Origin: Perognathus longimembris pacificus
Lineage: Eukaryota > Chordata > Mammalia > Rodentia > Heteromyidae
Length of the DNA stretch: 64,000 nucleotides
Direction: 5' to 3'
Assembly (NCBI RefSeq): GCF_023159225.1
Contig: NC_063167.1
Location: 5,816,234-5,880,233 of the forward strand
Shown: positions 60,671 to 64,000 of the stretch, piece by piece
Numbering within the stretch: the stretch's first letter is position 1
Layout of the letters: each line of letters begins with the position of its first letter
Made by a program: the position numbers and the translations under genes
Notes under the pieces: generated by a model
Database searches by the model: none
What the model was told of the DNA's origin: nothing
Seen by the model: only the letters and a program-made list of their open reading frames with translations

Positions 60671-60885
60671 GGGGCTGGGGATATGGCCTAGTGGCAAGAG
60701 TGCTTACTTGCCTCGTATACATGAAGCCCTGGGTTCGATTCCCCAGCACCACATATACAGAAAACGGCCAGAAGTGGTGCTGTGGCTCAAGTGGCAGAGT
60801 GCTAGCCTTGAGCAAGAAGAAGCCAGGGACAGTGCTCAGGCCCTGAGTCCAAGCCCCAGGACTTGCCAAAAAAAAAAAAAAAGGA
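60671..60885 (+). mobile_element. Young IDL-Geo SINE, 17-bp target-site duplication
   Basis: Full dimer with a small TTACTTGCC insertion in the left arm and an A-tail. CCAACTAGGTATCTGTG is repeated exactly at 60655-60671 and 60886-60902. Confidence 0.95.
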
Positions 60886-60973
60886 CCAACTAGGTATCTG
60901 TGCCAGGCTGGATTTTCTTCATCTACTTCAACCAAACAGACAACAACAGATTGAAGAATCTAGCTAATGTCTT

Positions 60974-61180
60974 TTTTTTTTTTTTTTTTGCCAGTCCTGG
61001 GCCTTGGACTCAGGGCCTGAGCACTGTCCCTGGCTTCCTTTTGCTTGAGGCTAGCACTCTGCCACTTGAGCCACAGCGCCACTTCTGGCCGTTTTCTGTA
61101 TATGTGGTGCTGGGGAATCGAACCCAGAGCCTCATGTATACGAGGCAAGCACTCTTGCCACTAGGCCGTATCCCCAGCCC
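60974..61180 (-). mobile_element. Young IDL-Geo SINE, inverted relative to its neighbour
   Basis: Full - strand dimer with an 18-T tail, bounded by CTAGCTAATGTCTT at 60960-60973 and 61181-61194. By eye it is about 95% identical, in inverted orientation, to the copy at 60671-60885. Confidence 0.95.
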
Positions 61181-61787
61181 CTAGCTAATGTCTTAAGATG
61201 GATATCAAAGAGATTAGCAGGAAACAGTCACTCTTCTAATTATTAGTTTTTTCAGTTCTGGAAAAAAACAAACCCTGAGAGCTCTGTGTGTGCTAGGCAA
61301 GTGTTTGTTCTACCACTGAGCTACATTCCCAGCCCCAGTTCTCTGTTTTAGAAAACATGGTTGATTTCCCATTTTTTAAAAAATTCATTAAATTACTATG
61401 TAATGGAGTTTTTTAGTACTGTCTTAAATAAACTAAACAACAAATTACTTAATAGAGTATCACTTTTGATCTCTGATAATATGGACAGACAAAACCCATA
61501 TAATCACTAGGTCTTTAAAGTCCTCCTGTTTTGACCACAGGGTGATGAGACCAAACAATCTGGGAACCTTGAGGGTTGGTTTCTCAAAAGGACCATCTTA
61601 CACACTATAGGGGTACAAATATTTTGTTTTTCTGATTCTAGGTATGGATACATTGCCCAGGCTAGCTTAAACCTCCTAGACTCAAGTGATCCTCCATCCA
61701 GCCTCACCTCTCCAGTGCTAGAACTTGCACACACGTGGCTCTGAACAAATGTTTGTTGAATAAGTGATACTAGAAAATGCTATAAAA

Positions 61788-62237
61788 AAGGCTGGGAATA
61801 TGGCCTAGTGGTAGAGTGCTCGCCTAACATGCATGAAGCCCTGGGTTCGATTCCCCAGCACCACATATATAGAAAGAGCCAGTAGTGGCACTGTAGGTCA
61901 AGTGGTAGAGTGCTAGCCTTGAGCAAAAAAAAAAAGAAACCAGGGGCTGGGAATATGGCCTAGTGGCAAGAGTGCTTGCCTCCTACACATGAAGCTCTCG
62001 GTTCGATTCCCCAACACCACATATATGGAAAAGGGCCAGAAGGGGCGCTGTGGCTCAGGTGGCAGAGTGCTAGCCTTGAGCGGGAAGAAGCCAGGGATGG
62101 TGCTCAGGCCCTGAGTCCAAGGCCCAGGACTGGCAAAAAAAAAAAAGAAAGAAAAAGAAACCAGGGACAGTGCTCAGGCCTTGAGTCCAAGCCCCAGGAC
62201 TGGCAAAAAAAAAAAAAAAAAAAGAAAGAAAGAAAGA
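61788..62237 (+). mobile_element. IDL-Geo SINE interrupted by a second IDL-Geo SINE
   Basis: The outer element (61788-61943 plus about 62155-62222) is bounded by GCTATAAAA at 61779-61787 and 62238-62246. The inner dimer (61944-62155) has AGAAACCAGG at both junctions. Confidence 0.88.
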
Positions 62238-63159
62238 GCTATAAAATATTCTATAATATGATCACTTTTTGTTTAAAACTTTACATAAACTTTTAAAAGG
62301 AAAAGAAACTTTGCTAACATTTGTACAGAAATGTTAACACTTGTTATTTCAAAGAGGCAGCCGAGTATTTAAGTCTTTTAACCTTTTTCCCTGTTTGTAC
62401 TAACTGCATTCTCTTGTCCTACTGGAAAGGGGCTAGAGAACCCTGAGCCACCGGGTTCTCCAGGAAGAGTCCAGAGACTAACTGAGTAAATTTGATTATA
62501 CTCCTGCTTGGCAATTCACCAACACTTGTCAATACACTGAAGACTCTGAAAGCAGGGTGCCAGGGGCTCATGCCTGTGATCCTAGCTCCTCAGGAGGTTG
62601 ATATCAAAGGATCATGGTTCAAAGCCAGCTTGAGCAAAAAAGTCCAAGAGACTCTTACCTCCAATAACTACTCAGAAAAGGCTGGAAGTGGCACTGTGGC
62701 TCAAAGTGGAAGAGTGGTAGCCTTGAGCAAAAAGAAGCTCAGGGATAGCACCTAGGCCCTGAGTAAAAGCCCTAGGATTGGCACCAAAAAAAGAGGCTCT
62801 GAAACGTCCTCCAGCAATGAGACCTGTAACAATATTTCCCACACCTAAACAACCAAGAAACTGATTCATTAGCTCATGGAAGGAACACCACCATCAATCT
62901 GTTGGCTCACAGGATAGTCTCAAAATGAAGCTGTAGTGGGTCATTTTATCATTATGTACAATGGATGACTCCTAGTAAAGATTTCAGTAAAGGCCATGCT
63001 CAAGTCCAAATAATGTGTGGGAATGGCCAGGCACAGTAGTACACAACATGATTCTAACACTCAGAGGCTAAGGCAGGAAGATCAAGAGGTTCCAGGCCAT
63101 CCTTGAGCCTTTTTCTCAAAGTCAAAAGAGAAGAGTAAGATATGTAAATTACTTTTTTT

Positions 63160-63360
63160 TTGGGGGGGGGCAGTCCTGGGCCTTGGACTCAGGGCCTGAG
63201 CACTGTCCCTGGCTTCTTTTTGCTCAAGGCTAGCACTCTGCCACTTGAACCACAGCGCCCCTTCTGGCCGTTTTCCATATATGTGGTGCTGGGGAATCGA
63301 ACCGAGAGCTTCATGTGTAGGAGGCAAGCACTCTTGCCACTAGGCCATATTCCCAGCCCC
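63160..63360 (-). mobile_element. IDL-Geo-type SINE
   Basis: Full - strand dimer. TGTAAATTAC is repeated on both sides. Confidence 0.9.
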
Positions 63361-63780
63361 TGTAAATTACTTTTAACTCTTACGTTAGTGGAACACCTCA
63401 GCAAAAAAAGTAAATTTAATTCATATAGATTAAGGACCTTAACAAATCCAAGAAACAGTTTTAAATAGCAATTCTTATGTTAAATTCTTTAATCAAAACA
63501 TTAAGTCCCGTGACCATAGTCATTCCTTCACATACTGTATTTAGGAAATATTCTCTGAAAGAGACAGGAATTATGGCACAGGCCTATAACTCTCCGAAAG
63601 CTAAAGTAGGAAGGTCACAAACTGAGGGCCAGCCCGGGTTACATACCTGTCTCAAGAAACAACACAATATGAAAGAGTAGAACAAATAAAAATAAAAAAG
63701 CCAAAGTATTCTGTGAAAGGAATGGCTAGTTCCTGTGCTGAACACACACCTAACTGGTCTCTTCCCCCAAGGGCTGCACC

Positions 63781-64000
63781 TGACCAGCAGAAGGTTCCAC
63801 GGTATCTCCTCCCTCCCTCCCTTCCCTTCCTTCCTTCTCCAGACTAACTACCATGGACAGGCTACTGTGGCTCCTTTTCCTCTCTGGTATGATCATTAGA
63901 ATTTAGGCGTTTTCCTTCTCCCTTGTCAACTTTTCTTCAGTCTCTCCTTCACCCATGTGTGACACCAGAGTGACTGGCCATGGCTGCTGGTCCCTGTGCT
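63781..64000. other. Right edge, CLSTN1 intron 1
   Basis: It contains a CT-rich stretch (CTCCCTCCCTCCCTTCCC) around 63806-63837 and nothing else I can assign. No GC-rich first exon or signal peptide appears before the window ends. Confidence 0.6.

Larger units (their letters stand above)
32723..64000 (-). other. CLSTN1: CLSTN1 intron 1 (partial)
   Basis: More than 31 kb with no exon I can support; exon 1 must lie further right. The content is mostly repeats. Unlisted SINEs include composite 7SL-like copies at 35345-35573 (+), 39672-39905 (+), 39932-40172 (+), 40325-40490 (-), 42065-42285 (-), 42332-42545 (+), 43881-44115 (+), 48236-48460 (-), 49201-49440 (+), 55868-56050 (+), 57993-58226 (+), 59573-59800 (+) and 62551-62785 (+). 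B1-like pieces on the - strand lie near 45960-46080, 46672-46765, 50090-50175 and 61625-61700, and + strand pieces near 63020-63110. The stretches 37560-38600, 41130-41950, 50600-52600 and 52860-53540 look unique. Confidence 0.75.

Noticed and set aside
60570..60935. Recurring ~60-120-codon frames such as those reading [16 protein letters not shown] or [16 protein letters not shown]
   Set aside because: They recur at more than ten places because the IDL-Geo SINE consensus is open in these frames; they are not genes.
63700..64000. Possible CLSTN1 exon 1 at the right edge
   Set aside because: No GC-rich CpG-island-like sequence, no signal-peptide frame ending in phase 1 with a GT donor; only intron sequence is visible.

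Overview
The window is mammalian nuclear DNA and almost certainly comes from a geomyoid rodent (kangaroo rat, pocket mouse or pocket gopher group). It carries dozens of copies of a dimeric SINE. The left half is ID/tRNA-Ala-like and the right half is a second tRNA-like unit. This fits the IDL-Geo family, described as restricted to Geomyoidea. Species cannot be fixed from the sequence alone.

Two genes lie tail to tail. At the left edge on the + strand are the last four coding exons of PIK3CD (p110-delta, 183-1700), followed by its 3'UTR and a poly(A) signal at 3228. About 110 bp further on, on the - strand, is the poly(A) signal of CLSTN1 (calsyntenin-1/alcadein-alpha). CLSTN1 fills the rest of the window. 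Exons 19 to 2 run from 4594 to 32722, and more than 31 kb of intron 1 continues past 64000. Exon 1 (signal peptide) and the promoter lie outside. All CLSTN1 exon junctions are phase-compatible except at exon 18.

PIK3CD contributes the end of a lipid-kinase catalytic domain. CLSTN1 encodes a type I synaptic and vesicular membrane protein with two cadherin repeats, a laminin-G-like region, one transmembrane segment and a kinesin-binding acidic tail. The two genes share no pathway that the sequence shows; they are only neighbours. The first 10 kb look GC-rich and exon-dense. From about 14 kb the sequence is AT-richer and dominated by SINEs, L1 fragments, MIR, MaLR LTR pieces and microsatellites, plus one U2 snRNA pseudogene.

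The most noteworthy observations are these. (1) An 11-copy, 33-bp minisatellite lies in the last CLSTN1 intron. Every unit holds a 3'-splice-site-like sequence in frame with the last exon. (2) Exon 18 is one base too long, and an acceptor 10 nt downstream would restore frame. (3) Alternative exon 11 is flanked by ~200-bp direct repeats. (4) A trimeric SINE is enclosed by a single target-site duplication. No undescribed multi-gene system was found; this is a normal vertebrate locus with some unusual local structure.
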